From contig CAJOEQ010000006.1 of the NCBI GenBank assembly GCA_905233515.1, forward strand, positions 1 to 13,798: 13,798 bases of DNA, written 5' to 3'. This DNA is from an uncultured Synergistales bacterium. GTDB taxonomy: Bacteria; Synergistota; Synergistia; Synergistales; Aminobacteriaceae. Positions 13,042 through 13,798 of the stretch are shown in pieces. The notes beneath the pieces were generated by a model. It ran no database searches, was not told the DNA's origin, and saw nothing but the letters and a program-made list of their open reading frames with translations. Every line of letters begins with the position of its first letter. Within the stretch, counting starts at the first letter, position 1. A program made the position numbers and the translations under genes.

Positions 13042-13798
13042 TTGCCGATATTATTCGACAAAGGAAAAAAAATTTTCACGCTTAACACGGAAAATTCAAC
13101 GTATCAGATGAAGGCTGATAGCTTCGGTTATCTCCTTCACCTGTATTACGGGAGAAAGACTCAAGGTTTTGCGGACTGGATTTTGACATTTGCTGACAGG
13201 GGATTTTCAGGGAGTCCCTACGATGCGGGCAAAAATAGGACTTATTCACTTGACTCATTGCCGCAGGAATTCCCGACTCAAGGCACGGGCGATTATAGAT
13301 CTTCAATGCTTATAATTCGAGACTCTGAAGGAACTTACGGCGCGGATCTGCATTATATCAGTCATGAAATTAAACCGGGTAAATATTCACTTAAGGGGCT
13401 GCCTGCTGTTTATGCGAATTCAGATGATGAGGCTCAAACACTGATAATAAATCTAGAGAATCAGAGACTCGGACTCAGCGTAAAATTATTATACGGGGTA
13501 ATTCCTGATAAAGACATAATCACTCGCAGCGCAATTATTAAGAATACCGGGACAAAAATTTTTACAATCGAGAAATTATATAGTTCATGCTTAGATTTCA
13601 CTCACGGAGAATTTGATTTAATAACTTTTTATGGCCGTCATGCAATGGAGAGAAATTTTCAGCGTCAACAAATTCAACATGGTTTATTCTCAATCGGAAG
13701 CCGGCGCGGGATGTCTTCTCATCAGTATAACCCGTTTATAATTCTCTATGAACATGACACAACAGAGAATCACGGCAAATGCTGGGCTATGCAATTTT
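13042..13798 (+). CDS. GH36 alpha-galactosidase, N-terminal part (3' end outside window)
   Basis: An open frame of 252 codons runs to the window end. It matches the N-terminal beta-sandwich domain of family GH36 alpha-galactosidases (Aga/RafA): TYQMKADSFGYLLHLYYGRKT, GADLHYISHEI with GLPAVYA, VKLLYGVIPDKDIITRSAII, LYSSCLDF, and FDLITFYGRHAMERNFQR followed by IGSRRGMSSHQYNPFIIL. The catalytic barrel lies beyond the window. The preferred start is TTG at 13042, with GAGGTG (13029-13034) 7 bases upstream, because the resulting LPILFDKGKKIFTL aligns with the family start (MPI.FD...K.F.L). An in-frame ATG at 13027 would add five residues but lacks a ribosome binding site. No signal peptide is seen, so the enzyme should act in the cytoplasm on sugar delivered by the upstream transporter, releasing galactose from melibiose- or raffinose-like sugars. 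Confidence 0.93.
   Translation, partial: MPILFDKGKKIFTLNTENSTYQMKADSFGYLLHLYYGRKTQGFADWILTFADRGFSGSPYDAGKNRTYSLDSLPQEFPTQGTGDYRSSMLIIRDSEGTYGADLHYISHEIKPGKYSLKGLPAVYANSDDEAQTLIINLENQRLGLSVKLLYGVIPDKDIITRSAIIKNTGTKIFTIEKLYSSCLDFTHGEFDLITFYGRHAMERNFQRQQIQHGLFSIGSRRGMSSHQYNPFIILYEHDTTENHGKCWAMQF

Noticed and set aside
13082..13306. 74-codon - strand ORF opposite the alpha-galactosidase start
   Set aside because: It is antisense to strongly conserved GH36 sequence and has no support of its own.

Overview
The window is AT-rich, densely coded bacterial DNA. Two proteins carry signal-peptidase-I leaders ending AFA-A (the flavoprotein fragment and the sugar-binding protein) and one carries a lipobox. 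No lipobox is seen on the sugar-binding protein, which suggests a periplasm and so a diderm envelope. Trimeric NADH-linked [FeFe]-hydrogenase, TRAP- and ABC-type uptake, and flavinylated extracytosolic domains together suggest a strictly anaerobic, fermentative gut or rumen type bacterium. Synergistota is my best guess, but this is inference; no rRNA or marker gene is present to prove it.

Region 1 (1-3660, + strand) holds the tail of a nitroreductase-family gene, a probable terminator, and then a lipoprotein that fuses an alpha/beta-hydrolase to an amidohydrolase_2 (decarboxylase-like) domain. A broken reading frame follows, tightly spaced behind it. It encodes a signal peptide, two tandem FMN_bind domains with SGAT flavinylation motifs, and a TRAP DctP-type solute-binding domain. 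The three parts lie in three different frames (1943-2101, 2070-2708, and about 2698-3660). Removing one A from a run of nine at 2696-2704 would join FMN_bind directly to DctP as one protein. This is the most unusual part of the window: either a decaying gene or a shift-dependent redox/solute-binding fusion. No TRAP membrane subunits are visible.

Region 2 (3686-7788, - strand) is a complete hydC-hydB-hydA operon (NuoE-like, NuoF-like, [FeFe]-hydrogenase), tightly packed and ending at a bidirectional hairpin shared with region 1. All expected Fe-S ligands and the H-cluster motifs are visible. Maturases (HydE/F/G) are not in the window.

Region 3 (7912-13798) is an alpha-galactoside uptake and hydrolysis locus. 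An AraC-family regulator (- strand) faces a + strand operon encoding an MsmK/UgpC-type ATPase, a family-1 sugar-binding protein, two MalF/MalG-type permeases and the start of a GH36 alpha-galactosidase, cut by the window end. The likely flow is: bind and import a melibiose/raffinose-like sugar, split it in the cytoplasm, ferment it, and dispose of reductant as H2 through HydABC. Linking regions 2 and 3 metabolically is inference. No stretch longer than 300 bases lacks a gene; the largest gap is the 161-base divergent promoter region at 8761-8921. I saw no tRNA, rRNA, CRISPR array, insertion sequence or attachment site.
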